The notes: generated by a model not told the origin, from the sequence alone. Counted from the first letter of the stretch, positions 1-9,113 are shown. The stretch: 53,486 nt of DNA from Chryseobacterium sp. S0630 (GCF_024158915.1 NZ_JAMZGF010000034.1:1-53486), one strand, 5' to 3'. Made by a program: numbers and translations.

Positions 1-48
1 AAAACAAATCAAAATATATAAAAATTATTTACTTTTTAACAAGAAAAA

Positions 49-78
49 CCGCCTCAGTTGTGAGACGGCTTCTTTTTT
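49..78 (+). terminator. Intrinsic terminator of a gene upstream of the window
   Basis: CCGCCTCA and TGAGACGG form an 8-bp stem with one mismatch around a GTTG loop, followed by a T-rich run. No gene lies to its left inside the window, so it probably ends a plus-strand gene beyond the edge. Confidence 0.7.
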
Positions 79-199
79 ATATCCGGATTACATTATTGGT
101 GAAGTTAATCTTTACATTATTAAAAGAACATTTTTCTCAACATATGTAAAGACTTTTCCGATTTTTTTCTCTCATTTTTACTTTATTAAATGAAAGATT

Positions 200-616
200 A
201 TGGAAAACAATAAACAACCCAAACTGATTAATCCCGCTGAATTATTCAATCCCAGCCCTTATGGCTTCTCCCACAGTATTTCTGTGGAATCTCCCTCCAC
301 AATATGTTTTATATCCGGCCAAAGCGGTGGTGTTGGAGAAAACCATGCATTAGCAGATGACTTTAAAACGCAGGTTCAGGATGCTTTGAATAATCTTGAA
401 ATAGTATTACAAAACCATTCTATGACGTTTGATAATATTGTCAAAATTACTCTTCTCATTGTTGACCACAATCAGGATAAACTTGAAATCTGGGCAGAAG
501 AGGCAAAAAAAGCATGGAAAAATGCATACCTGCCTACCAGCACGCTTATCCCTGTAAGTCAACTTGCCTTACCAGGAATGTTGTTTGAGATTGATGCGAT
601 TGCAGTAAAAAATTAG
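200..616 (+). CDS. RidA/YjgF/UK114 family protein
   Basis: A 138-aa protein with the size and pattern of the RidA (YjgF/YER057c/UK114) family. These are small trimeric cytosolic proteins; the best-known members hydrolyse reactive enamine/imine intermediates. Supporting features are the FISGQSGG segment near residue 37, the central helix FKTQVQDALNNLEIVL, the stretch MTFDNIVKITLLIVD, and the ending LFEIDAIAV. The canonical substrate-binding Arg before the C-terminal strand (usually in an R.....E pattern) is not obvious. It may therefore belong to a subgroup without classic RidA deaminase activity. The gene converges on the M20 amidohydrolase and overlaps its 3' end by 4 bp. Confidence 0.85.
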   Translation: MENNKQPKLINPAELFNPSPYGFSHSISVESPSTICFISGQSGGVGENHALADDFKTQVQDALNNLEIVLQNHSMTFDNIVKITLLIVDHNQDKLEIWAEEAKKAWKNAYLPTSTLIPVSQLALPGMLFEIDAIAVKN

Positions 617-1932
617 TTACTGTTAAGTCTTTCCATAAGTAATGATGAAAAGCTTTTTACTCCGGTTCTGATACTTTCTTCATCCACCTGAAAATTGGGA
701 GAATGATTCATGGCAATTACACCCTTTCCAAAATTGGATCCTCCCAGAAAGAAGTAAACTCCCGGAATTTTTTGTTGAAAGTAGGCAAAATCATCATTAA
801 AAAACGGAACCTGTCCGTAATCTGAGGCTACTGACTGTTTTCCATATAGATTCTGAAGAATTTCTATTGCCGAATGAGTCAGTTTTTCATCGTTGATAAC
901 AGTTGGGTTTCCTTGAATAAATGACACCGAAAGAAGCTTTTCTTTATAACCGCTGCCTTCAATAATTTTATGAATGGCAGGAATTATCTTATCCAAATTA
1001 GAGGCATTTGTCTCATACAGATAGTTTTCAAGAACAGATTCATTATTTTTAGAATATATATTGAATTTCCCGTCAGCAAAAAGATAATCTTTGAAAATAG
1101 TATCAGGATTCGTCAGTCCTAATTTAGGATCTACGATAGATTGTAATTCCCAGGGTTTGCCTCCGTCAGAAGTTCGGAGTAAAGAATTGCTAATCTTCTT
1201 TGCTAACCCGTTGAGCTCTTCTTCTGACAATCCATTTTTTAACTGAATCCTGATTCTCTTCTGATACGCAAACATTTCATTGGGTTTCACCATGATCTGC
1301 CCGACAGGTGTAGCGGTCACATGCAATCCGTAAATTTCATCTGGTTTTATTTTGGAAAGCAATCCGTTGTGAAGCATTTCTTTTGCTCCTTTAAAAGTTT
1401 CTTCTTCGGGCTGGAATATAAAATAAACTGTACCTTTTAATTCTTTTTTATTTTTTGCAAGAACCTCAGCAATTCCCAATCCAATCGCCATATGGATATC
1501 ATGACCACAGCCATGCTGAATTCCTTTTATTTTTGATTTGAAAATTTCAGGATCGGGATAATCATTCGGAAGGGCATCCATATCTGATCTCCACGCAATT
1601 TTTTTTCCTGCCTTACCTCCTTTCAGAATCCCTACAACACTATGTCCGTAAATCTCTGTTTGAACTTCTATTCCCAGATCCAACAGATACTTCTTAATTT
1701 TTTCCTGAGTTTGCTTCTCCTTCCCTGCCAGCTCCGGGTTTTCATGAAAGTCCCGTCTGATATTCACCAATTTATTGAATATTTTATCTGTTTCCTGTTC
1801 AATAGATTGATGTACGGACAGCAAACTTCTATTTTTCGAAGAATGGGCAGTTATTTCCTTTTTGTTACCCAATCCCTGAGCAGACAAAAGAGAAGAAACA
1901 AAGCATAATAAAGTTAAGGTAAAGCGTTTCAT
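613..1932 (-). CDS. Secreted M20-family amidohydrolase/peptidase
   Basis: A 439-aa protein starting with a signal peptide (MKRFTLTLLCFVSSLLSAQG). The body has the M20D signature of hippurate or amino-acid amidohydrolases. MDALP and HGCGHDIHMAIG (about residues 140-155) give metal-binding residues, and FQPEEET supplies the catalytic Glu pair. HSPNFQVDEES near the C terminus carries the last metal His. Such enzymes cut N-acyl or N-terminal amide bonds with Zn or Mn. The signal peptide places it in the periplasm or outside. The middle part (about 230-330) is the likely dimerisation domain. It is monocistronic and converges with the RidA-family gene. The exact substrate cannot be told from sequence. 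Confidence 0.85.
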   Translation of the reverse strand: MKRFTLTLLCFVSSLLSAQGLGNKKEITAHSSKNRSLLSVHQSIEQETDKIFNKLVNIRRDFHENPELAGKEKQTQEKIKKYLLDLGIEVQTEIYGHSVVGILKGGKAGKKIAWRSDMDALPNDYPDPEIFKSKIKGIQHGCGHDIHMAIGLGIAEVLAKNKKELKGTVYFIFQPEEETFKGAKEMLHNGLLSKIKPDEIYGLHVTATPVGQIMVKPNEMFAYQKRIRIQLKNGLSEEELNGLAKKISNSLLRTSDGGKPWELQSIVDPKLGLTNPDTIFKDYLFADGKFNIYSKNNESVLENYLYETNASNLDKIIPAIHKIIEGSGYKEKLLSVSFIQGNPTVINDEKLTHSAIEILQNLYGKQSVASDYGQVPFFNDDFAYFQQKIPGVYFFLGGSNFGKGVIAMNHSPNFQVDEESIRTGVKSFSSLLMERLNSN

Positions 1933-2402
1933 GGTTATCAGTAATGGGTTTTATCTTTTATAATCGTTAAGTCAAAGGTTCAATTATACAGATTAGACAT
2001 ATGCTGTTTCGCTTTCGTTACATGCTGATCATCAATTTATTATTATTTTTTAAGTTATGGACTCCTCGGACATTAAAATCCCGTTTTATATTCAATACCA
2101 CATTATTTAAAATAATTCTAAACTAGGTGAAAACAAAACCTCCTGAAACAGCCTATTATAAAGGGTTTGTTACAAAAAATTAAAATTTAATAAACACAAA
2201 TTACGTAGAAATACTGAATCTTATCTGCAGCGATCTGATTAATTTCGGATAAACAAAATTGATAACTATGGATCGCTTGAAAAACATTCAATCATTTCTG
2301 AAAAAGAGGTGCTATCTGAAAAATCCGGCAACTATAGATCGATTGGCATGATAACCTCCTGTGAAAAGGAGTTGAAGATATCTAACCCAAATTTTTAACG
2401 AA
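1933..2402. other. Divergent intergenic region with a 16-bp direct repeat
   Basis: 470 bp between the minus-strand amidohydrolase and the plus-strand oxidoreductase operon. A near-perfect direct repeat of form AACTATRGATCGMTTG lies at 2264-2279 and 2330-2345 (14/16 identical, 66 bp apart). A weak CTCC/GGAG hairpin sits at about 2353-2372. I see no convincing ORF or TAGACAC operator here. Confidence 0.4.
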
Positions 2403-2849
2403 ATGAATATTATTAACAAAATCCTCAACGTCGACGATTATTATTTCGACGTGTTTATGTCTATCTCGGAAGCGCTTGCCGGATTTACAGTAAATGAACT
2501 ACAGTCAACAGGGCTTGCAGAAACGTATTATACTTATGTTTTAAAAAGCCTGGATACAGAAACTTTCGTAGAATTCCTTACCGTTTCTAAAAATATTCTT
2601 GAAAATCATTCAGGTAAAGAAGAAGTAAACAAGGCTATTCAATCGGAAATTATCGGAAATCCGGGAATGAATGACATTGCCGGAAAAGTAATCACCATGT
2701 GGTATTTGGGAACCTGGGAAGGAGCCTATATCAATGATCTTTCTTACAAGGAAGGTCTTGTATGGAATCTGATGCACTCCCATCCTCCGGGAGCCAAGCA
2801 GCCGGGATATAAATCATGGAATATTAAACCTGTAAACAGTAACTCATGA
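2403..2849 (+). CDS. Sugar/gluconate dehydrogenase small-subunit-like protein (FAD-SLDH type)
   Basis: A 148-aa protein resembling the small subunits that accompany membrane GMC dehydrogenases (FAD-SLDH / gluconate 2-dehydrogenase subunit 3 families). It is a helical protein with the C-terminal pattern WYLGTWEG...HSHPPGAKQPGYKSW typical of that group. Known partners help the large subunit mature or reach the envelope. Those usually carry a Tat signal, but here the protein starts directly at MNIINKILNVDDYYF with no leader. Its stop overlaps the next ATG by 4 bp (ATGA), which implies translational coupling to the GMC oxidoreductase and a complex of the two. Confidence 0.7.
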   Translation: MNIINKILNVDDYYFDVFMSISEALAGFTVNELQSTGLAETYYTYVLKSLDTETFVEFLTVSKNILENHSGKEEVNKAIQSEIIGNPGMNDIAGKVITMWYLGTWEGAYINDLSYKEGLVWNLMHSHPPGAKQPGYKSWNIKPVNSNS

Positions 2850-4921
2850 GCCAGACCAATAACAAAAAAGATGTGATCATCGTAGGAACGGGGATCGCAG
2901 GATCATTGATCGCGAAGCTATTGTCCGATCATGTATTTGATGTAACCAAAGGAAAAATGATCCATCGTGCAGATGCCGGAAAATCGGATAATATCAAGGA
3001 AATATCAATCCTGATGTACGAAGCAGGCCTGGAAGCTGGTATCGAACTGGATTCCGTATCCTCAATGACCACTTACAATGAATATATCCGTACTTTTTAC
3101 AGAGAGGAAGCCAAAGTTCCCAATTCTCCTTATCCGAACTTAAAGCAGGCTCCTTCTCCCAACGTTCTGGATATGGACCACATTGTTCAGCCGTATCCTA
3201 GTAAAAAGGGTTATCTGGTACAGTTTGGGCCAATGCCTTTTGCAAGTGATGCGATAAGAGTAGGTGGTGGAACTACCCTTCACTGGCTGGGAACTACACC
3301 AAGAATGCTTCCCAACGATTTTAAACTTACAGAAAAATATGGCATCACCATTCCAAAGCCGGATTCTGATGAAAAAACTTCTATCAACTGGCCGATAAAT
3401 TATGAAGAACTAAGGCCTTATTATGAAATGGCAGAATTTGAAATCGGGGTTTCCGGAGATGTTTCAAGGCAGGAATATCCAATTACGGAGAAAACGGAAG
3501 AATATTATGGGAATTATGTATTTCCGATGGAAGAAATTCCTCAGAGCTATATGGATCATAAAATCATTGAAGGTCTTAAAGGGACAAGCGTGAAGCTCAG
3601 TTCCGGAGAGATTTCCTTAATGATGGTACCTTCTCCACAGGGAAGAAATTCTATTCCGAATCCAAAATACGGGAAAACAAAGATCATCAAAGCTGAACCA
3701 AAAGACTCCGGATATAAACTGGTTTTAGACAGCTCTGAAAAAGAAGAATACAAGGCTCTTGGTTCTGTTTGGAATCCTTATATGGGAGAACGCTGTGAAG
3801 GAAATGCGTCATGTGTTCCGATCTGCCCTGTTCAGGCTAAGTATAATGCTTTAAAAACCTTGAAAAAAGCTTTATATAAACTTAATGACAACGAAAATCT
3901 TAAGCGTAACCCATACATGCAGATCCAGGCACAGAGTGTGGTTTACAGATTAAGTATTGACCAAAATGATAAAGATAAAATATCGAAGGTTCATTTAAGA
4001 AGATATACTTCAAAAGAGAAAACAGATTTTGTTGAAGAATCTATTGATACTTCAGAAGCTATTGTGATTTTAGCTGCTAATGCTTTTGAAAACCCAAAAA
4101 TTCTACTGAACTCCAAATATACGGTTAACAACGTTGTCAAAACAGCTGCCAACAGCAGTGATCAGGTGGGAAGAAACTTAATGGATCATATGGTAATGCT
4201 GACGTGGGGACTTTTCCCTGAACCGGTTTATCCTTACAGAGGCCCTGGTTCTACCACAAACATTTCTTCTTTCCGTGACGGAAGCTTCAGAGATCAATTT
4301 TCAGCATGGATTTCTCCTCTTGACAACTGGGGATGGGGATGGCCGGCATTTTCTCCGGGCTCTGATGTCGCAAAATTTATTGAAAAAGGGTTTTTTGGCG
4401 CAAAATTAAGAAAAGAACTTACCGACAGACTTTCAAAACAGGTATTATTTCATTTTGAAATTGAACAGCTTCCCAATCCTAATAACAGAGTTACGATTAA
4501 CGATCAGTATCTGGATGTATTGGGAATTCCGCGTCCTGTTATTCACTATGAACTGACAGAATATGAAATAAAAGCGATGGAACAGGCAAAAAAAGCTTCT
4601 GATCAGATGTTTAAAAGATTAAATATTGAGAGCTTCACAGAATATACTGCAAAAGACAAGAATTCTGTGATGTACAACGGAGAAAGATATTCTTATAACG
4701 GAGCTGGCCACATCGTAGGAACTCACAGAATGGGTTCTACAGCAGAAGATTCTGTAACCAACAGCTATTGCAAAGCCTGGGATCACCCGAATTTATACAT
4801 TGTAGGAGCAGGAAATATGACCACTCTGGGAACTTCAAACCCTACTTTAACCTTATCAGCATTCACAATCCGTTCGGTAGAATCTATTCTTGCTGATCTT
4901 GAAATTCAACTTAAAAAATAA
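2846..4921 (+). CDS. GMC-family FAD oxidoreductase with probable Fe-S cysteine motif
   Basis: A 691-aa flavoprotein. The N-terminal FAD-binding motif VIIVGTGIAGSLIAKLL is at residues 10-26 and GGGTTLHWLGTTPR follows at about 140-153. The GMC C-terminal substrate domain includes GHIVGTHRMGS (probable catalytic His) and the last FAD motif TLGTSNPTLTLSAF. Cysteines 317, 323 and 327 (C-x5-C-x3-C, followed by P) match the spacing of the three ligands of the [3Fe-4S] cluster in FAD glucose dehydrogenase large subunits. I infer a similar cluster. No signal peptide or Tat motif is visible. It is translationally coupled to the small subunit upstream and followed after 4 bp by the ferritin-like gene. 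The substrate is unknown; a sugar, polyol or alcohol is likely. Confidence 0.85.
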   Translation: MSQTNNKKDVIIVGTGIAGSLIAKLLSDHVFDVTKGKMIHRADAGKSDNIKEISILMYEAGLEAGIELDSVSSMTTYNEYIRTFYREEAKVPNSPYPNLKQAPSPNVLDMDHIVQPYPSKKGYLVQFGPMPFASDAIRVGGGTTLHWLGTTPRMLPNDFKLTEKYGITIPKPDSDEKTSINWPINYEELRPYYEMAEFEIGVSGDVSRQEYPITEKTEEYYGNYVFPMEEIPQSYMDHKIIEGLKGTSVKLSSGEISLMMVPSPQGRNSIPNPKYGKTKIIKAEPKDSGYKLVLDSSEKEEYKALGSVWNPYMGERCEGNASCVPICPVQAKYNALKTLKKALYKLNDNENLKRNPYMQIQAQSVVYRLSIDQNDKDKISKVHLRRYTSKEKTDFVEESIDTSEAIVILAANAFENPKILLNSKYTVNNVVKTAANSSDQVGRNLMDHMVMLTWGLFPEPVYPYRGPGSTTNISSFRDGSFRDQFSAWISPLDNWGWGWPAFSPGSDVAKFIEKGFFGAKLRKELTDRLSKQVLFHFEIEQLPNPNNRVTINDQYLDVLGIPRPVIHYELTEYEIKAMEQAKKASDQMFKRLNIESFTEYTAKDKNSVMYNGERYSYNGAGHIVGTHRMGSTAEDSVTNSYCKAWDHPNLYIVGAGNMTTLGTSNPTLTLSAFTIRSVESILADLEIQLKK

Positions 4922-4925
4922 CAAC

Positions 4926-6380
4926 ATGAGACAAAGACTTATCAATAAAACAGCACAACCCCAGGAAACTTTATTAACCGCAGGAAGGATGGCAGCAAGA
5001 AGCGCCGTTGTTACTGAAGCCGTTTCATTACCTTCTTTATTATTTGATTCAACACTTAGTAAAGAAGACTGGATAGAAGGGTTAAAGCACCACAGCAAAA
5101 CCTTAACGAATCTTTTGCTTAATGATCAGATCAAAGATTTTAATGCTTATCTGGAATCTGAGTTGGGTTCTGGAGTTTCAGAATTAAAAAAAGGGATAAC
5201 AGAAATTGATTATAAACCGGTTTTACAAGACCTATTACAAACGGCCATTCTTATCGAACATTCTACAATTCCTCCTTACCTTACGGCTTTGTACTCAATC
5301 AAGGATGGAACTAACGCTCTGGCTTCACAAATTATCAGAAGTGTTGCTGTAGAAGAGATGCTTCACCTGATTATGGTTTGTAATGTTCTGAATGCCATTG
5401 ATATTCAGCCTTCTGTCAACAAACAGGAAAACTACCCTACTTATCCGATGAAATTACCGATGAACGTTGATTTCTATGTAGGTCTGGAAACATTCTCAAG
5501 CAACAGCATTGCTACATTTATTGCAATTGAAAGTCCAAGCCAGCCTCTGGTAAAAGCTCCAAAATATGATCACGAAACCGATTCTTCTGCATTATATTCT
5601 CAAAGAGCTGCGGTACAGGAAAACAACTTCTGGACTCTTGAAAACATGAAGGGCTTCATCATGGAAAACGTACATACTATCGGTGAATATTATGATGTCT
5701 TATTCTTCTATATCGTTATTTTCCAAATCATTGCTTATTACAAAGAACATGGAAAACTTCCGACAAATTTTGAGGAATTAAATAGCGGAGGAATTTTTAC
5801 AGGAGATTCAAAAAAACAGATCCGTCCGGAACAATATTACGGAAGTGGAGGAAAATTACATTCTGTAGAGGCTTTGGCCGGAGTAATTGCTGTTTTCCAG
5901 GAAATCAAAGGGCAAGGTGAAGGTGCTGATGACTCTATTTTTGATGTTGACCCATCCCAGTTTGAAGAAGGGGTTGAACTGGCACATTATTTCAGATTTA
6001 AAGAAGTTTTCCATGAGCATTTCTATCTCGGAGGAAACTATGAACCTTTCATGGATGAAAACGGAATGATGCCTGTAACAACTCCGCCTACAGGAAAAGA
6101 CCTTCCGGTAGACTGGAATGAGGCTTATCCTATGAAGCCCAATCCGAAGATGAAAGACTATGCAGAAAATGAAGCATTACATACACAGGCTGTTGAGTTT
6201 AATAAAACTTACAGACGTTTATTGGATGCTATACAAAGTGCTGTGGAAGGAAATCAGAGAGAACTGGAAAAATCCATTATGTATATGTATGCTTTGAAAG
6301 AGCAGGCTGTTAATTTGATGAAACAACCTTTGGATGCACAAACTAACGCAGGTCCCACTTTCGAATACATCAATCTATAA
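4926..6380 (+). CDS. Ferritin-like (iminophenyl-pyruvate dimer synthase-type) protein
   Basis: A 484-aa protein. The domain at about residues 85-300 looks like the ferritin-like fold of the VioB/RebD group (iminophenyl-pyruvate dimer synthase family). LLQTAILIEHSTIPPYLTALYSI supplies the first Glu/His metal ligands and VAVEEMLHLIMVCNVLNAI the ExxH helix. The ATG at 4926 is preferred over the TTG at 4890 because the latter overlaps the GMC gene and adds a low-complexity tail. Family members are linked to oxidative coupling or H2O2-consuming steps in natural-product pathways. No other violacein- or indolocarbazole-type gene is present, so a different role with the GMC oxidoreductase is likely. 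Confidence 0.7.
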   Translation: MRQRLINKTAQPQETLLTAGRMAARSAVVTEAVSLPSLLFDSTLSKEDWIEGLKHHSKTLTNLLLNDQIKDFNAYLESELGSGVSELKKGITEIDYKPVLQDLLQTAILIEHSTIPPYLTALYSIKDGTNALASQIIRSVAVEEMLHLIMVCNVLNAIDIQPSVNKQENYPTYPMKLPMNVDFYVGLETFSSNSIATFIAIESPSQPLVKAPKYDHETDSSALYSQRAAVQENNFWTLENMKGFIMENVHTIGEYYDVLFFYIVIFQIIAYYKEHGKLPTNFEELNSGGIFTGDSKKQIRPEQYYGSGGKLHSVEALAGVIAVFQEIKGQGEGADDSIFDVDPSQFEEGVELAHYFRFKEVFHEHFYLGGNYEPFMDENGMMPVTTPPTGKDLPVDWNEAYPMKPNPKMKDYAENEALHTQAVEFNKTYRRLLDAIQSAVEGNQRELEKSIMYMYALKEQAVNLMKQPLDAQTNAGPTFEYINL

Positions 6381-6398
6381 TCATAAAAACGATATATC

Positions 6399-7924
6399 AT
6401 GTTAAAAAGAAAAAAAGTAAGTCCAGAAACGGGAGGAGAACAGTTATTCCGAAAAATGCCGGGTCAAAATGAAGTTAATCTGGCTGAAGTAATGGATGGC
6501 TATTCAAAACTTCTTATTGATGATCCGGTAAGACCATTCAGAGAAGACAACCTGCAGGCCATTGAAAATAATGTAGACTATGGAATCCTTGCTGCATTAA
6601 ACGGTACATGGGTAAGCTATAATGTTAATTACAATAAAGACGTTCCCAAACCTTCATTAGCAAGCGGAGTACATACTACCATCATGCCTTCCCCAGGAAC
6701 CAATTCAGGAACGATTCCCGGAAAATTCGCTTTTGACAGTGAAGAATATATTGAGAAACTGACATTCTCCATCGTTCCCGGAGGAGTACGTAACCGTGGT
6801 GGTGCAAGTGAACTTTTCTGCGGAGCAGTTAAATATGAACAAACCATTAAAAGTGTTAATGCTATACCAGGACAGGAAGCCCTGAAATATACACCCATCC
6901 ACGAAGAAAACGGAATGTACCTATGGCTGAGTGATGTCTATAATCATGCAGCAACGAAAGAATCTATTGAAAGAGACCGTGGTATTCATGCCATTTCAAC
7001 AGAAGATGCAAAATATGGATATACCGGAGAATACAGAGATGAGCCTTTGCTAAGGATAACACCAGACGGAGAAGCCCACCCAAAATATATTCTTCAAAGC
7101 CAGCTGGAGCCGGGACAACCTTATTATGAGATCATTCCGGCACAGGAAATAAAGCCGGGAGCAGGGCTTGATGGCCCTTATTTTATCCCGGACTACTCTA
7201 TCTCAAGAAGCGGTGTTATTCCTCATGGAAGTACCATTACTTTGCTTGGAGATATCATCCCTCAAAATAAAGATAAAAAGACGTACTATTTAATTGAAGG
7301 CTCTCCTCAGTTCCCTTATGGTAAAGAAGCCTGGGAAACCAATCACCTTTCAATTTCACGTACAATGGGAAATGCCGGAGTAACTCCTGAGGAAATCATT
7401 GATCTTGATCAACCAGCACCGAAGTGGGTTCATGAAACACTTGATGATGTTAATGATCCGGGTTCAAATAAGATTTATACCCAGAGAATACTGGCAGATG
7501 ATTTATATCCTTACTCTGTGCGCCCTGATTTAAGATTAAGAGATACGCTAAGAGGTCAACACGTCAGCAATTATGTTCATGTGAGAATGTCTTCCAAAAT
7601 GAAAACCGGAGCGCAGGGAGGAGTTTTGAACGTTCCTTTTGTCAACCGTTTCGTTCCGACTGTTGAGTGGATATGGACATGTGGATTGAAACCATCATTG
7701 AAGACGGAAAAGAAATTCTTCAGCTTCAGTACGAACAAATCGTATTCTTTGAATTTGATTTCGGTAACGACGGAGGTACTACAAGCTGGCCTCACATTCA
7801 GGTTAATACCCTTCGTAAGATACAGGATATTCCTGAAGATCAGAGAAAGGTTATTGAAGAACAGTTTTATAATACTGCAGGAAGTTCTGATGCAGCTTCA
7901 GGGTGTCCTTATCATAAAGGATAA
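6399..7924 (+). pseudogene. Fourth operon gene, unknown function, single-base frameshift near the 3' end
   Basis: The frame opened at 6399 encodes about 420 residues of a soluble, Pro/Gly-rich protein of a family I do not recognise (motifs NGTWVSYNVNY, SIVPGGVRNRGGASELF). At VNRFVPTVE (about 7665) the frame degenerates into a basic, low-quality tail ending at 7934. The -1 frame then continues sensibly from 7667 (VDMDMWIETIIEDG ... FFEFDFGNDGG) and ends in SGCPYHKG at 7924. Restoring one A (GAGTGG to GAAGTGG near 7666) would give one protein of about 509 aa. This is either a sequencing error or a real mutation. It lies 18 bp after the ferritin-like gene, so it is part of the operon. Confidence 0.75.
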
Positions 7925-7943
7925 ACTACCATAAGTATCATAT

Positions 7944-7975
7944 AAAAAAGGGGCAATAATTTGCCTCTTTTTTAT
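7944..7975 (+). terminator. Bidirectional terminator between the oxidoreductase operon and tetR-1
   Basis: AAAAAAGGGGCAA and TTGCCTCTTTTTT pair over 13 bp (one G-U) around TAAT. The A-run on the left lets it also terminate the convergent minus-strand TetR gene. Confidence 0.85.
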
Positions 7976-7990
7976 TTTCTTTATAATAAA

Positions 7991-8629
7991 TTAAAGATTA
8001 TCGTGGGTCTGTTCTACCATGAAAGATATTGCCTTTTTGATTTTTTCACGCCCTTCAGGAGTATTGGTATCTATACCACAGAAAATACTGCCATTCAGAG
8101 ATGCAAACATATTGAGGTAGTATAGTCCTGAAACCATGATAGCCATAATAGAACGGTAGGTATCCATTTTATCTTTGAAACGGGATTCCATCAATAATTT
8201 GAAGATATATTCTCCATTTTCTTCCTGAGTATCAATCAGTTTTTTTAATGATTTCCGGGGCTCAGAAATAGTCCACAACAATAGTTTTTGAGCTTCTTTA
8301 TTGGCGTATACGTAATCAAACTGTGAAAGAAGCATATGTTCTATAAATTCTCTGCCTCCATCTTCAAGATTCGGTTTCATCTTTTCCACTTCCTCACTGG
8401 TTACTTTTACCCAGAAATCCTGTGTACGGACATATTCGTCCATCAGGCCATCCATTCCGCCAAAATAGGTATAGATCATTTTCTTATCTACCCCGGCAGT
8501 AGCAGCGATATCATTAATCTTCAACCCTGCATGTCCCTTCGTTTTGAGTATTTTTCCAACGGCATCCAAAAACTTTTTTTTGCTGCGTTCTTTATTCCTA
8601 ATACTACCTGATGCTGACTTTCTTTCCAT
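7991..8629 (-). CDS. TetR/AcrR-family regulator 1
   Basis: 212 aa. The N-terminal TetR HTH is clear: RSKKKFLDAVGKILKTKG, then INDIAATAGVDKKMIYTYFGG at about residues 32-52. The C-terminal ligand domain ends with a hydrophobic helix (MAIMVSGLYYLNMFASLNGS). The ATG at 8629 is chosen over the TTG at 8650 because the paralogue at 9345-9983 starts at exactly the same residue (MERKS). Roughly 70% of residues are shared with that paralogue, so this is a recent duplication. It is transcribed away from small-RNA unit A across a shared palindromic operator, with TAAACTTG at 8648-8655 as its probable -7 element. Autoregulation is likely. The ligand is unknown. Confidence 0.9.
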   Translation of the reverse strand: MERKSASGSIRNKERSKKKFLDAVGKILKTKGHAGLKINDIAATAGVDKKMIYTYFGGMDGLMDEYVRTQDFWVKVTSEEVEKMKPNLEDGGREFIEHMLLSQFDYVYANKEAQKLLLWTISEPRKSLKKLIDTQEENGEYIFKLLMESRFKDKMDTYRSIMAIMVSGLYYLNMFASLNGSIFCGIDTNTPEGREKIKKAISFMVEQTHDNL

Positions 8630-8647
8630 GACTAAACATTCAATATA

Positions 8648-8718
8648 CAAGTTTAAGAAATTTTTTTATCATTTTAGACACCAGCCAGTGTCTAATTTAA
8701 TCTATTTGTATATATTTG
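8648..8718. promoter_or_regulatory. Bidirectional promoter/operator A (tetR-1 / small-RNA unit A)
   Basis: The inverted repeat TTAGACAC-N6-GTGTCTAA (8674-8695) sits between a minus-strand -7 box TAAACTTG (8648-8655) and a plus-strand -7 box TATATTTG (8711-8718). It covers the -33 region of both. The same arrangement recurs at unit C. Here the plus -7 box is 17 nt from the right arm AGTGTCT; in the other three copies it is 7 nt. Confidence 0.75.
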
Positions 8719-8724
8719 CACAAA

Positions 8725-8882
8725 CTAAAACCATTTTATATATAAAACACTATCGAAGTTGAAAAATTAAAAACTATTCAGATTGTATCGTTAGTTCCCT
8801 CAGTTTAAAATATTTCGAACATCAACGACTGAGGTAAAAACACAACCAGCAGCATCATTTTTCCATAGTGATGCTGTTTTTT
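8725..8882 (+). ncRNA. Predicted small RNA, unit A
   Basis: Predicted 158-nt transcript from the TATATTTG promoter to an intrinsic terminator, with no ATG and no plausible ORF. It begins after the conserved segment AAACTAAAACCATTTTATA. A 7-bp helix follows, CCTCAGT (8798-8804) with ACTGAGG (8828-8834), then GTAAAAACAC. It ends with CAGCATCA (8850-8857) pairing with TGATGCTG (8869-8876) and a T-tract. The architecture repeats in units B, C and D. The start is inferred from the -7 box, not measured. It is divergent from tetR-1. Confidence 0.6.
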
Positions 8883-9109
8883 CATCTCAAAAAAATGGAA
8901 TGATATTAAATAAAATACTTTTTTATAGATATTTTTTATCACTTATTCTTTTTAGGAAGCATACACTTACTATAAGATAGAAATTCTGTTGTATTTTACA
9001 GGTTAAACCTATTGAAAAACATTAATTAATAGAAGTTCTTACTCTTATAACAAAAAATAATATACTGAATTTCAAAACATTAAATGAAATTAAGAAAAAT
9101 TTCACTATT
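8883..9109. other. AT-rich spacer between units A and B
   Basis: About 230 bp of very AT-rich DNA with no ORF, promoter box or hairpin that I can support. Confidence 0.5.
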
Positions 9110-9113
9110 TTAC

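Noticed and set aside
1642..1908. Open frame on the plus strand inside the M20 amidohydrolase
   Set aside because: It is antisense to a well-supported gene with clear M20 motifs. Its protein is a cysteine- and phenylalanine-rich shadow without family features.
8630..8650. Earlier TTG start for tetR-1
   Set aside because: The paralogue starts at MERKS. The extension would also run into the putative -7 box of the gene itself.
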